Made by a program: the position numbers and the translations under genes. Positions 11,100-19,645 of a stretch of DNA of 32,436 nt are shown here, one piece after another (the first letter of the stretch is position 1; each line of letters opens with the position of its first letter). Source of the DNA: Acidobacteriaceae bacterium (GTDB lineage Bacteria > Acidobacteriota > Terriglobia > Bryobacterales > Bryobacteraceae); contig JAFAYL010000053.1 of the NCBI GenBank assembly GCA_019240405.1, positions 1-32,436 on the forward strand, in the 5' to 3' direction. The notes beneath the pieces are model-generated. The model was not told where the DNA came from. It saw nothing but the letters and a program-made list of their open reading frames with translations, and did not search any database.

Positions 11100-11491
11100 C
11101 CGCAGATCCTATTGCAGACATGCTGACCCGCGTGCGAAACGCCTTAATTGCGCGGCACGCAAAGGTAGACGTACCGGCTTCGCGGCTGAAGAACGAAATC
11201 GCCCGAATCCTCAAAGAGGAAGGCTACGTTCTGAATTACAAGCTGACGGAAGAAGGCTCGAAGAAGTACATCCGCTTGTATCTGAAATACACGCCTTCGA
11301 ACCTCCCTGTAATCTCGCGGGTAGAACGCGTCTCCCGCCCCGGGTGCCGCGTGTATGTGGGCAGCAAAGATATTCCTCGCATTCTCGGCGGCCTTGGAAT
11401 CAACATTCTAACGACGCCGAAGGGTGTCATGACGGGCGCAGCGGCTCGCAAAGAAGGAGTTGGCGGCGAAGTGCTCTGCCAAATCTGGTAA
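11096..11491 (+). CDS. rpsH: 30S ribosomal protein S8
   Basis: S8, 131 residues, a primary binder of the 16S central domain and a translational repressor of the spc operon in E. coli. Begins MTADPIADMLTRVRNALIAR; contains VPASRLKNEIARILKEEGY, ISRVERVSRPGCRVYV, and the C-terminal LTTPKGVMTGAAARKEGVGG. No strong Shine-Dalgarno is visible, fitting coupling to an upstream frame. Confidence 0.98.
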   Translation: MTADPIADMLTRVRNALIARHAKVDVPASRLKNEIARILKEEGYVLNYKLTEEGSKKYIRLYLKYTPSNLPVISRVERVSRPGCRVYVGSKDIPRILGGLGINILTTPKGVMTGAAARKEGVGGEVLCQIW

Positions 11492-11503
11492 AGGAAGAAG
11501 TTC

Positions 11504-12040
11504 ATGTCAAGAGTAGGAAACAAACCGATTCCGCTTCCGAAAGGCGTCAACATCCGGTTGGGCGAACGGCTCGAGGTTGAAGGGCCGAAGGGGAAACTGG
11601 CCGTGCCCATTCCCGCGGGAATTAAGATCGAGCAGAAGAACAATCACTTGGAGCTGGTCCGAGACAACGACAAATTAGCAGCCATCCACGGCCTCACGCG
11701 GGCCCTTGCCGCAAACGCCGTGCAAGGCGTGTCGACTGGATTCACCCGCGAGTTGGACATCGTCGGAACTGGTTACCGCGCGGACGTGAAAGGCAAAGTC
11801 GCAACGTTCACTCTCGGATACTCACATCCCATCGAATTTCTATTGCCCCCTGGAGTGGATCTGAAAATCGATAAACAAACTCATTTGGTACTTACCGGTT
11901 TTGATCGGCAGGTGGTGGGGCAAGTCGCCGCCCAGATTCGCGCTTTGCGGCCGCCCGATCCATATAAAAACAAAGGTGTCCGGTACACCGGTGAAGTCCT
12001 GCGCAAGAAGGCGGGCAAGACCGGAGCGGGAGCTAAGTGA
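11504..12040 (+). CDS. rplF: 50S ribosomal protein L6
   Basis: L6, 178 residues, near the factor-binding site. [20 protein letters not shown] opens the protein; [20 protein letters not shown] and the C-terminal [20 protein letters not shown] are hallmark sequences. A Shine-Dalgarno (aaaggaag) precedes the ATG. Its stop TGA shares a base with the next start (TGATG). Confidence 0.98.
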   Translation: MSRVGNKPIPLPKGVNIRLGERLEVEGPKGKLAVPIPAGIKIEQKNNHLELVRDNDKLAAIHGLTRALAANAVQGVSTGFTRELDIVGTGYRADVKGKVATFTLGYSHPIEFLLPPGVDLKIDKQTHLVLTGFDRQVVGQVAAQIRALRPPDPYKNKGVRYTGEVLRKKAGKTGAGAK

Positions 12041-12399
12041 TGGCGCAGGAATCTCGCAACGACACTCGTGTTCGCATTCACAAGCGAATTCGCCGCCGTG
12101 TTTCCGGTACGCAGGAGCGGCCCCGCCTGGCTGTTTTTCGCAGCACGAACCATATCTATGCGCAGGTGATTGATGATCAGCAAGGCCACACATTAGTGTC
12201 GGCTGGCTCGATCGAAAAAGACCTTGCTGGCGGGAAGGGCGGAAACATTGAAGGCGCCAAAGTGGTCGGCAAAACTGTTGCGGAGCGCGCAAAGGAAAAG
12301 GGCATTACGAGAGTGGTGTTCGATCGCGGCGGCTATCTGTACCACGGCCGCGTGAAGGCGCTCGCCGATGCGGCGCGTCAGGCCGGATTGGAGTTTTAG
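12040..12399 (+). CDS. rplR: 50S ribosomal protein L18
   Basis: L18, 119 residues, binds 5S rRNA with L5. The start is the ATG sharing an A with the rplF stop (TGATG); an overlapping GTG three bases earlier is possible. Motifs: [35 protein letters not shown], and the end [20 protein letters not shown] followed by QAGLEF. Confidence 0.97.
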   Translation: MAQESRNDTRVRIHKRIRRRVSGTQERPRLAVFRSTNHIYAQVIDDQQGHTLVSAGSIEKDLAGGKGGNIEGAKVVGKTVAERAKEKGITRVVFDRGGYLYHGRVKALADAARQAGLEF

Positions 12400-12402
12400 A
12401 GA

Positions 12403-12918
12403 ATGCCAGTAAATGGAAAGCCCAAGCGGCTCGATACGCAAAACCTCAACCTGAAAGAGCAGGTGGTCAGCATCAACCGTGTCACGAAAGTCGTGAAGGG
12501 CGGCAAGAACATGAGCTTTTCGGCCCTTATTGTGGTCGGAGACTCAGGCGCTAAGGTCGTCGGGTACGGCACCGGCAAAGCGAAAGAAGTGCCTTCGGCT
12601 ATCAAGAAAGGCATCGAGGCGGCCAAGAAGAATCTTCGAAAAATCAATGTTGTCGAAACCACGATTCGCCACCCAGTGCTGGGCCGCTTCGGCAGCGGTC
12701 TCGTCCTGCTGAAACCTGCGCCGGAAGGCACTGGCGTTATCGCGGGTGGACCCGTGCGTGCCGTGATCCAAGCCGTCGGTATTACGAACGTGCTTACGAA
12801 GTCGATCGGGTCTCATAACGCGCATAACGTAGTGAAGGCGACCATCAACGCGCTCGAGCAGCTTCACGACAAGAACGCTGTCGCAGACATGCGCGGTTTG
12901 CCGGTTGAAAAATTATAG
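12403..12918 (+). CDS. rpsE: 30S ribosomal protein S5
   Basis: S5, 171 residues, part of the mRNA entry site and of decoding accuracy (ram mutations). [20 protein letters not shown] followed by [35 protein letters not shown], and [20 protein letters not shown] identify it. Three bases after rplR. Normal length. Confidence 0.98.
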   Translation: MPVNGKPKRLDTQNLNLKEQVVSINRVTKVVKGGKNMSFSALIVVGDSGAKVVGYGTGKAKEVPSAIKKGIEAAKKNLRKINVVETTIRHPVLGRFGSGLVLLKPAPEGTGVIAGGPVRAVIQAVGITNVLTKSIGSHNAHNVVKATINALEQLHDKNAVADMRGLPVEKL

Positions 12919-12926
12919 GCGCAAAT

Positions 12927-13112
12927 ATGGCTGAAGGAAAAATTAAGATCAAGTTGGTGCGAAGCCCGATCTGCACTCCTAAACCGCATAAAGACATCGT
13001 CAGGTCGCTTGGACTTCACAAGATTAACCGTGTTGTGGAGCGGCCCGACACGCCGGCTTTCAGAGGCATGGTGAAGAAGGTGCCGCATTTGCTTGAGATC
13101 GTCGAGGAATAG
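12927..13112 (+). CDS. rpmD: 50S ribosomal protein L30
   Basis: L30, 61 residues, a small large-subunit protein absent from some bacteria. IKLVRSPICTPKPHKDIVRS, LGLHKINRVVERPDTPAFRG and MVKKVPHLLEIVEE match the family. Eight bases after rpsE. Confidence 0.96.
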   Translation: MAEGKIKIKLVRSPICTPKPHKDIVRSLGLHKINRVVERPDTPAFRGMVKKVPHLLEIVEE

Positions 13113-13124
13113 CGGGAAGGCGAA

Positions 13125-13601
13125 ATGAATTTAAGTAATCTGCGGCCGCCGAAGGGCCAAAAACACAAAAAGCAGCGCATCGGACAAGGCATGGGCTCCG
13201 GGCGCGGCAAATATTCGGGCCGTGGTGCGAAAGGCGCGAAGTCGATCTCCGGCTATAGCAAGATGCGCGGATTCGAAGGCGGTCAGATGCCGCTGCATCG
13301 CCGGCTTCCAAAACGCGGCTTCACAAACATCTTCCGCAAAGAATACGCCATCATCAATGTAGGGTTGCTTGAGAAGCTAGAGGGCGATGCGTTTACGCCC
13401 GATTCCCTCGTCGCAGCCGGTGTGGTGAAGCGATTGAACTCCGGGCTTAAGATTCTTGGGAATGGGGAGTTGACCAGAAAAATAAGCATCAAAGCTCACC
13501 TGTATTCCAAATCTGCGCTAGACAAAATCCAAAAGCTAGGTGGAACCGCGGAGGTGCTCTCGAAGACCCCTCCTGCCCAAGAAGCAGTGGAAAAGAAGTA
13601 G
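13125..13601 (+). CDS. rplO: 50S ribosomal protein L15
   Basis: L15, 158 residues, a late-assembly protein threading through the large subunit. The Gly/Arg-rich N-terminus GQGMGSGRGKYSGRGAKGAK, GFEGGQMPLHRRLPKRGFTN and the C-terminal beta-structured region are present. Followed by a 50-base gap and secY. Confidence 0.97.
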   Translation: MNLSNLRPPKGQKHKKQRIGQGMGSGRGKYSGRGAKGAKSISGYSKMRGFEGGQMPLHRRLPKRGFTNIFRKEYAIINVGLLEKLEGDAFTPDSLVAAGVVKRLNSGLKILGNGELTRKISIKAHLYSKSALDKIQKLGGTAEVLSKTPPAQEAVEKK

Positions 13602-13651
13602 AGTCTAAAGTATCGACCCTAAATTGAATCGGGAAAGTGTGAAGGAAGTCC

Positions 13652-15058
13652 ATGACAAAGTTTCTTGAAGCTCTCGCGAACGTGTTTCGGATTCCCGATC
13701 TCCGAAAGCGGGTTCTCTTCACCCTAGGGTTGCTCGCCGTCTATCGTATCGGCGCGTACATTCCAACACCCGGGCTGTATACGCAGCGATTCGAGGAATT
13801 TTTCAACCGGAACGCGGCGGGCGGCTTCTTGGGCTATTTTGATCTCTTCAGCGGCGGCATGCTGCGGCGCATGACGATCTTTGCGCTCGGCATTACGCCT
13901 TACATCACCGCTTCCATTATTCTTCAGCTCCTAACTGTCGTGATTCCCACGCTCGACAAGTTGCAAAAAGAGGGTGAGCTCGGGCGTCGCAAAATTACTC
14001 AGTGGACTCGCTACTTGACCGTGGGGCTCGCGATTATCCAATCCATTGGAATCGCTCTCGCGCTGCAGCACTCAGAGGGCAACTTCGTTCTGAATCCCGG
14101 ACCCGGCTTCATTATTATGACCACGCTGACCTTCACCACCGGCACGGCCTTCATTATGTGGCTGGGTGAGCAGATCACCGAACGCGGCATCGGAAACGGA
14201 ATGTCGCTCATCATCTTTGTCGGTATCATTGTTGGCCTTCCGCGGGCCATCATCAGCATCTACCAGAACACGTTCGTGACGCATCAATGGAACGCGCTTC
14301 AGATGATCATCATTCTGGCGGTGATGTTCGCAGTGGTTGCGTTTATCGTGCTTGTCGAGCGCGGCGAGCGGCGGATACCCGTCCAATATGCGAAGCGTGT
14401 AGTCGGCCGCAAAATGATGGGCGGCCAATCCACGCATCTGCCTCTCAAGGTCAATGCCGGCGGCGTGATCCCGATCATTTTTGCTTCATCGTTGCTCGCT
14501 TTGCCTCAAACAGCGCTCCAATTCCCAATCGTGAAAAACAGCCCGTGGTTGAGCAGCATGCTGGGCTCGCTGGGCGGTTCGGAGCCGCTCTATTATTTGG
14601 CCTTTGTGATTCTGATCGTCTTCTTCTGCTTCTTCTACGTATCGATCATCTTTAATCCAAATGAAGCAGCTGACAACATGCGAAAGTATGGCGGGTTCAT
14701 TCCGGGCATTCGTCCGGGGAGGAACACGGCGGAGTATATGGACAAGATTCTTTCGAAGATCACAGTGGTCGGCGGTTTGTATTTATCGATCTTGGCGCTC
14801 ATTCCGCAAATCATGATCTCGGGCATCAAGCTCCAGAGACTGCCTCTGGTCGGCAACTTCATCGACGCTCATTTCCCTCGCTTTTTACTGGATGGCCTGG
14901 GTGTGAACTTCTATTTCGGAGGCACCTCGCTGCTGATTGTTGTCGGGGTCGCGATGGATACCGTGAACCAGATCGAAGCGCAGTTAATCATGCGGCACTA
15001 CGAAGGCTTTACGCCGCGTGCGGGACGGATTCGCGGCCGGCGCAGCGCGACCGCTTAA
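13652..15058 (+). CDS. secY: Preprotein translocase subunit SecY
   Basis: Channel subunit of the Sec translocon in the inner membrane, 468 residues, with about ten hydrophobic membrane segments. Family motifs: VYRIGAYIPTPG near residue 30, GITPYITASIILQLL, WLGEQITERGIGNG, LVERGERRIPVQYAKR, INAGG-like VNAGGVIPIIFASS, and IRPGRNTAEYMDKILSKITV. A ggaag site precedes the ATG. It ends the spc block as usual. Confidence 0.98.
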   Translation: MTKFLEALANVFRIPDLRKRVLFTLGLLAVYRIGAYIPTPGLYTQRFEEFFNRNAAGGFLGYFDLFSGGMLRRMTIFALGITPYITASIILQLLTVVIPTLDKLQKEGELGRRKITQWTRYLTVGLAIIQSIGIALALQHSEGNFVLNPGPGFIIMTTLTFTTGTAFIMWLGEQITERGIGNGMSLIIFVGIIVGLPRAIISIYQNTFVTHQWNALQMIIILAVMFAVVAFIVLVERGERRIPVQYAKRVVGRKMMGGQSTHLPLKVNAGGVIPIIFASSLLALPQTALQFPIVKNSPWLSSMLGSLGGSEPLYYLAFVILIVFFCFFYVSIIFNPNEAADNMRKYGGFIPGIRPGRNTAEYMDKILSKITVVGGLYLSILALIPQIMISGIKLQRLPLVGNFIDAHFPRFLLDGLGVNFYFGGTSLLIVVGVAMDTVNQIEAQLIMRHYEGFTPRAGRIRGRRSATA

Positions 15059-15062
15059 TCGA

Positions 15063-15797
15063 TTGCCCGCGAAAATTACCAGTCCGATTTCAGTTAAACC
15101 GGCCATTATTTTGTTCGGCTCTCCAGGTTCCGGAAAGGGAACCCAGGCCAAGTCATTAAGGCAGCATTTAAAAATCCCGCACATCTCGACCGGCGACATG
15201 TTGCGGGCGCACATTGAGGCCGGCGATCACGTCGGAAATCAGGCCCGGGCTCTGCTCAAGTCGGGCAAATTGGTACCTGATGACCTGGTGAACGAGTTAG
15301 TCGAGATAAGAATCGCAGAGCCGGATTGCCGCTCTGGAATCATTCTCGACGGCTATCCGCGTACGGTGAACCAGGCGGCAGTATTGCTGAAGCTGTTGGG
15401 ACGAGATGGATTTCAAACAGTTGTGGTACACTTAATCGTCGACTGCGAGATAATCGTAGCCCGCCTGAGTGGCCGTCGGCAGTGTCCCGTCTGTGGAACC
15501 CTCTATAGCTTAAGCACGCATCCTCCCAAAGTTGCTGGAGTTTGCGACCTTGATGGAGCTACGTTGGTGACGCGAGATGATGACCGTGAGTCCGTCATTC
15601 GGGAACGACTCGACCAGTACAAAATGCAAACGCGTCCGCTTCTGAACCATTTTCGTGACGCGGGCGTCTCGATATTTGAAATCAACGGAGGGTCGGCGTC
15701 GCCTGAAGAAATTACCGGGCAGATCTGCGATTCCTTGATCTTTTCCGGTTTCATTGCCCGTCAGGAATCCATTTCGGGAGCGAGTGTCTCGAAATGA
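15063..15797 (+). CDS. adk: Adenylate kinase
   Basis: Cytosolic kinase, ATP + AMP to 2 ADP. P-loop GSPGSGKGT near residues 19-27, the AMP-site stretch HISTGDMLRAHI, DGYPRTVNQA (family DGFPR with F to Y), and a zinc-type LID beginning RQCPVCGTLYSL. The start is uncertain: no ATG is available. A TTG at 15063, five bases after secY, gives 244 residues. A GTG at 15018 inside secY would add 15 residues. Neither has a good Shine-Dalgarno. The C-terminal part is longer than the usual 214-220 residue enzyme. It overlaps map by ATGA. Confidence 0.9.
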   Translation: MPAKITSPISVKPAIILFGSPGSGKGTQAKSLRQHLKIPHISTGDMLRAHIEAGDHVGNQARALLKSGKLVPDDLVNELVEIRIAEPDCRSGIILDGYPRTVNQAAVLLKLLGRDGFQTVVVHLIVDCEIIVARLSGRRQCPVCGTLYSLSTHPPKVAGVCDLDGATLVTRDDDRESVIRERLDQYKMQTRPLLNHFRDAGVSIFEINGGSASPEEITGQICDSLIFSGFIARQESISGASVSK

Positions 15798-16564
15798 TTG
15801 TCCGGCGGAGCGCAATGGAACTCGAGAAACTGCGCCGCAGCGGCTTGCTCGTCTATCGCATTTTGCAAGATCTCAAAGCGATGGTTGTCGAGGGGATTTC
15901 TACTCAGGAACTGGAGCGGGCAGCCGAGAGAATGATTTCTGACGCGGGCGCGAAACCGGCGTTCAAAGGGTATCGAACGCAGGCGGCGAATACCAAATTT
16001 CCCTACGTGCTCTGTACGTCGGTGAATGAAGAGATTGTGCACGGGATGCCCTCCTCGAAAAGAAAATTGAAGGCGGGCGACATTGTTTCGCTCGATACGG
16101 GTGTTTTGCTGGATGGCTATTATGGTGATTCAGCCATTACCGTCGGCGTCGGTGAGTTGAACGATTCGGTGAAAAGGCTGCTGAAGATCACCGAAGAAAG
16201 TTTAGAGTTAGCGATTGACCGGGTGCGAGCCGGCAATCGGCTGTTTGATGTCTGCGGAACGGTGGAAAAACACGTCGTTTCGAACGGGTTTTCCGTGGTT
16301 CGCGAGTTTGTCGGACATGGGATCGGCACCTCCCTGCATGAGGAGCCTCAGATTCCAAATTATGTGGACCGAAAGGGTGAAAACCCGCGTCTTAAGCCGG
16401 GCATGGTCCTGGCTATCGAGCCGATGGTGAATGCCGGGAAACCGGATGCCGAGGTTCTTTCGGACTCTTGGACGGCGGTAGCAAAAGATGGGTCATACTC
16501 GGCTCATTTTGAGCACATGGTTGCAGTGACTGATAATGGGCCGTGGGTTTTGACTCGGCCGTAG
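15794..16564 (+). CDS. map: Methionine aminopeptidase, type I
   Basis: Removes the initiator Met from nascent proteins; 256 residues without an N-terminal zinc domain. The di-metal ligands are all in place: D101 (SLDTG), D112 (YYGDSA), H175 (GHGIG), E209 (AIEPM), E240 (FEHM); H83 (VHG) is the usual substrate-site histidine. Start overlaps adk stop (ATGA). rpmJ follows after 6 bases, leaving no room for infA. Confidence 0.96.
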   Translation: MIVRRSAMELEKLRRSGLLVYRILQDLKAMVVEGISTQELERAAERMISDAGAKPAFKGYRTQAANTKFPYVLCTSVNEEIVHGMPSSKRKLKAGDIVSLDTGVLLDGYYGDSAITVGVGELNDSVKRLLKITEESLELAIDRVRAGNRLFDVCGTVEKHVVSNGFSVVREFVGHGIGTSLHEEPQIPNYVDRKGENPRLKPGMVLAIEPMVNAGKPDAEVLSDSWTAVAKDGSYSAHFEHMVAVTDNGPWVLTRP

Positions 16565-16570
16565 AAATTT

Positions 16571-16684
16571 ATGAAGGTAAGAGCATCAGTAAAGAAGCTG
16601 TGTGATAAGTGCAAAGTGATTCACCGCCACGGTGTGGTGCGCATCATCTGCACGAATCCGAAGCACAAGCAGCGGCAAGGATAA
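16571..16684 (+). CDS. rpmJ: 50S ribosomal protein L36
   Basis: L36, 37 residues: [20 protein letters not shown] followed by a basic end KHKQRQG. Zinc-binding set C11, C14, C27, H32. It sits between map and rpsM, its normal place. Confidence 0.96.
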   Translation: MKVRASVKKLCDKCKVIHRHGVVRIICTNPKHKQRQG

Positions 16685-16692
16685 GAATCGTT

Positions 16693-17079
16693 ATGGCGCG
16701 TATTGCAGGAATTGATCTACCAGCAAGAAAGCGGGCAGCCATTGGGCTGACCTATATTTACGGAATCGGACCGACGCGTGCATTGTCGCTTCTGCACCGT
16801 GCGGAAGTGGACCCCGAAAAAAAAGTCTCTGACCTCAGCGAAGAGGAAGTGAACCATCTTCGCAATCTCATCGAAGGTGAAGGCGCAATCGAGGGCGACC
16901 TGCGGAAAGAAGTCTCCATGAACATCAAGCGCCTCATGGAGATGGGATCTTATCGAGGCTTGCGTCATCGCCGCGGGCTTCCTGTTCGTGGCCAGCGCAC
17001 TCATACAAATGCCCGGACGCGCAAAGGTCCGCGCAAGGGCACAATCGCCAACAAGAAGAAGGCGACAGCTAAGACCTAA
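16693..17079 (+). CDS. rpsM: 30S ribosomal protein S13
   Basis: S13, 128 residues from ATG 16693 ([20 protein letters not shown]); a longer frame starting within rpmJ is rejected because the added residues are not S13-like. It forms intersubunit bridges in the 30S head. Contains [14 protein letters not shown], the [20 protein letters not shown] motif and a basic tail. Opens the alpha block. Confidence 0.97.
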   Translation: MARIAGIDLPARKRAAIGLTYIYGIGPTRALSLLHRAEVDPEKKVSDLSEEEVNHLRNLIEGEGAIEGDLRKEVSMNIKRLMEMGSYRGLRHRRGLPVRGQRTHTNARTRKGPRKGTIANKKKATAKT

Positions 17080-17092
17080 AGGGGAGCGATAG

Positions 17093-17500
17093 ATGGCGAA
17101 GGCACCCGCGAAGACCGCGAAAAAGAAAAGCTTCAAGAAGAAGGAAAAGAAGAACGTTCCGTTCGGGACCGTACACATCCAGGCGTCATTCAACAACACA
17201 ATCGTGACGTTCACGGACCCCTTGGGGAACGTCTTGGCGTGGTCGAGTTCTGGGTCTCTAGGATTCCGCGGCTCGCGAAAGGGCACGCCGTTCGCAGCTC
17301 AGCAGGCGTCTCTGACGGCTGCAAACAAGGCAAAAGAAGCGGGCTTGCGGACAGTTGAAGTTCGCGTAGCGGGTCCCGGTTCGGGTCGCGAATCGGCGGT
17401 GCGCGCGTTATCAACGGCGGGTATCGAAGTGCGTTCTATTAAGGACGTCACGCCGATTCCACATAATGGCTGCCGGCCGCCAAAGAAACGGCGGGTATAG
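17093..17500 (+). CDS. rpsK: 30S ribosomal protein S11
   Basis: S11, 135 residues, platform of the 30S subunit. A Lys-rich leader precedes [20 protein letters not shown], then [36 protein letters not shown], and the end [18 protein letters not shown] ggggag site lies just upstream of the ATG. Confidence 0.98.
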   Translation: MAKAPAKTAKKKSFKKKEKKNVPFGTVHIQASFNNTIVTFTDPLGNVLAWSSSGSLGFRGSRKGTPFAAQQASLTAANKAKEAGLRTVEVRVAGPGSGRESAVRALSTAGIEVRSIKDVTPIPHNGCRPPKKRRV

Positions 17501-17504
17501 GAGG
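17499..17504 (+). promoter_or_regulatory. Shine-Dalgarno fixing a TTG start for rpsD
   Basis: A perfect AGGAGG overlaps the end of rpsK and is spaced 7 bases from the TTG at 17512. No ATG or GTG is available at the conserved S4 N-terminus, so this site decides the start. Confidence 0.85.
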
Positions 17505-17511
17505 ATTTGGA

Positions 17512-18144
17512 TTGGCACGTTATAGCGGTCCCGTGTGCAGGCTTTGCCGCCGCGAAGGCATGAAGCTTTTTCTGAAGGGCGAGCGCTGCCACACCGAAAA
17601 GTGCGCCATTGAGAAGCGTAACTTCGCACCCGGACAGCACGGCAAAGATAAGAAAGCCAAGCTCGTCGGCTATGGCTTGCAGCTTCGTGAGAAGCAGAAG
17701 GCGCGGCGTTACTACCGCGTTCTTGAAGGGCAGTTCCGGAATCTCTACGAGAAGGCGGTAAACCAAAAAGGCATCACCGGCGATCTGATGCTCGCGATGC
17801 TCGAGCGCCGCCTTGACAACGTCATCTACCGTATGGGTCTCGCCACGAGCCGAGCGCAAGGACGCCAGTTGGTTCGACATGGACATGTTGTTGTGAATGG
17901 CCGCAAGGTAAACATTCCTTCCTACACGGTGAAGCCGGGCGACCTGGTCGAGATTCGTGAAAAGAGCCGTAACAGCTCGGAAATTCTCGCAGCACGTGAC
18001 GCGACTGCGCATCAACCAAGCCCATCTTGGCTCGAAGTGGATCGTGAAGCGCTGAGGGCGCGAGTCTTGCAGCAACCCAAGCGCGAAGAATTAGTACAGA
18101 TTCAATTAAACGAGCAACTCATTGTTGAGTTGTATTCGAAGTAA
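17512..18144 (+). CDS. rpsD: 30S ribosomal protein S4, zinc-finger type
   Basis: S4, 210 residues, initiates with TTG. S4 nucleates 30S assembly, contributes to decoding fidelity, and often represses the alpha operon. The N-terminus carries a four-Cys set (C9, C12, C26, C31), the zinc-binding form of S4. The S4 RNA-binding domain is seen in [20 protein letters not shown] followed by [20 protein letters not shown]. The C-terminal end [12 protein letters not shown] is standard. Confidence 0.97.
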   Translation: MARYSGPVCRLCRREGMKLFLKGERCHTEKCAIEKRNFAPGQHGKDKKAKLVGYGLQLREKQKARRYYRVLEGQFRNLYEKAVNQKGITGDLMLAMLERRLDNVIYRMGLATSRAQGRQLVRHGHVVVNGRKVNIPSYTVKPGDLVEIREKSRNSSEILAARDATAHQPSPSWLEVDREALRARVLQQPKREELVQIQLNEQLIVELYSK

Positions 18145-18158
18145 GGATTTCAAAAGGT

Positions 18159-19196
18159 ATGTTTAAAGGATTTCAGAAGCCAAAGCGTTTAGTTGCCAAT
18201 ACCGAGTCGCTCACTGAGCGCTACGGTCAATTCGCCGCACAGCCATTCGAGCGAGGATTCGGATCCACGATCGGCACGGGATTGCGGCGTGTCCTCTTGA
18301 GCTCCATCGAAGGCGCCGCTATCACTGGGGTGCGCATTGAAGGTGTTTCGCATGAATTTAGCCCGATTCCGGGCGTAGTGGAAGACGCCACCGATATCAT
18401 CCTCAACCTGAAGCAGGTGCCGTTCAAGATGGTGGGTGAAGGCACGCGGATTGCGCGACTCAATATCGAGACTCCTGGCGAAGTGATGAGCAGCCAGATC
18501 GAGACCGACAACGATGTCGAGGTGCTTGACCGCAACCTCCACATTGCAACGGTTGGCGAAGGCGGCAAACTGTATGTCGAGATGCGCATCAAGAGCGGAC
18601 GCGGATACGTTTCGGCCGATCGCAACTACGATGAAGACTTGCCGATCGGCTATATTCCGATCGATTCCGTGCATTCGCCGGTTCGCAAAGTGAATTACAC
18701 GGTGGAAGCGGCTCGCCTCGGGCAGAATACCGATTACGACAAGCTGAATCTCGAGGTTTGGACCAACGGCGCTATTTCGCCGCAGGATGCGGTAGGCCAG
18801 GCGGCAAAGCTCCTCAAAGATCACATGGCGATCTTCATCAACTTCGAAGAGACGCCGGAGGTGGTCGAAGAGCCGGCCGAGCGCGCAGCGAATCAGATGA
18901 ACGAAGTTCTGAATCGCTCGGTGGAAGAACTCGAGCTCAGTGTTCGTTCCTATAACTGCCTCAAGAACGCAAATATTCAAACCATCGGCGATTTGGTGCA
19001 GAAGTCGGAATCCGAAATGCTGCGGACAAAGAATTTCGGCCGCAAGTCACTGAATGAGATTAAAGAAATTCTTTCCGGCCTCGGCTTATCGTTCGGCATG
19101 AAGTTCGACCAGCAGGGCCGCTTGGTTGGCTCTGCGCCGCCGGCAACGGCAGCGGACTTCGCCGCCAACGAGCACTACGCGGGAGTCGAGGAATAA
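18159..19196 (+). CDS. rpoA: DNA-directed RNA polymerase subunit alpha
   Basis: RNA polymerase alpha, 345 residues. The N-terminal dimerisation domain contains [20 protein letters not shown] and the [20 protein letters not shown] motif. A linker near residues 225-250 leads to the C-terminal DNA/activator-binding domain with [34 protein letters not shown] and [14 protein letters not shown]. It has the usual arrangement, with an aaagg ribosome site, 14 bases after rpsD and 2 bases before rplQ. Confidence 0.98.
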   Translation: MFKGFQKPKRLVANTESLTERYGQFAAQPFERGFGSTIGTGLRRVLLSSIEGAAITGVRIEGVSHEFSPIPGVVEDATDIILNLKQVPFKMVGEGTRIARLNIETPGEVMSSQIETDNDVEVLDRNLHIATVGEGGKLYVEMRIKSGRGYVSADRNYDEDLPIGYIPIDSVHSPVRKVNYTVEAARLGQNTDYDKLNLEVWTNGAISPQDAVGQAAKLLKDHMAIFINFEETPEVVEEPAERAANQMNEVLNRSVEELELSVRSYNCLKNANIQTIGDLVQKSESEMLRTKNFGRKSLNEIKEILSGLGLSFGMKFDQQGRLVGSAPPATAADFAANEHYAGVEE

Positions 19197-19198
19197 AA

Positions 19199-19645
19199 AT
19201 GCGGCACCGCAAAGCAGGGGTCAAACTCAAGCGCAATATCGGCGCGCGGCGCGCCCTGCTTCGCGGCCTCGTGACTAACGTCATCGAAGAAGAGCGGATC
19301 ACGACCACGGTTCCGAAAGCGAAAGCGGCGAGGCCGCTCGTGGAAAAGATGATCACGCTCGCCAAAGAAGACAATTTGCATGCTCGGCGGCAAGCGGAAG
19401 CCTTTCTCACCAAACCCGAAGCTGTCGAGAAGCTGTTCGAGAAGCTGGGCCCACGGTTCAATCAGCGTGATGGCGGATATACGCGAATCGTTAGACTCGG
19501 CTGGCGGAAAGGCGACGGGGCCGAAACCGCTAAACTCGAACTCGTCGGTTCGGAGCTTGTGAAGCGAGCTGCCGAACGCGCTCAGCGCCGCGAAGAGCGT
19601 CTCAAGGCTTTGCGCGAAGGCAGTACCGGCGAAGAAGGCTCCTGA
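19199..19645 (+). CDS. rplQ: 50S ribosomal protein L17
   Basis: L17, 148 residues, near the tunnel exit. MRHRKAGVKLKRNIGARRAL followed by LRGLVTNVIEEERITTTVPK is diagnostic, as is GPRFNQRDGGYTRIVRLGWR. The C-terminal 25 or so residues are a charged extension. Its last 64 bases overlap the last 64 bases of the convergent peptidase gene, so no terminator separates them. Confidence 0.97.
   Translation: MRHRKAGVKLKRNIGARRALLRGLVTNVIEEERITTTVPKAKAARPLVEKMITLAKEDNLHARRQAEAFLTKPEAVEKLFEKLGPRFNQRDGGYTRIVRLGWRKGDGAETAKLELVGSELVKRAAERAQRREERLKALREGSTGEEGS

Noticed and set aside
15018-15062. Extended adk start inside secY
   Set aside because: The extra residues are not adenylate-kinase-like and the start has no ribosome site; the TTG at 15063 is preferred, though not certain.
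17299-18075. Long minus-strand frame opposite rpsK/rpsD
   Set aside because: Antisense shadow of two certain genes.
18189-18980. 263-codon minus-strand frame opposite rpoA
   Set aside because: Antisense shadow; no independent support.
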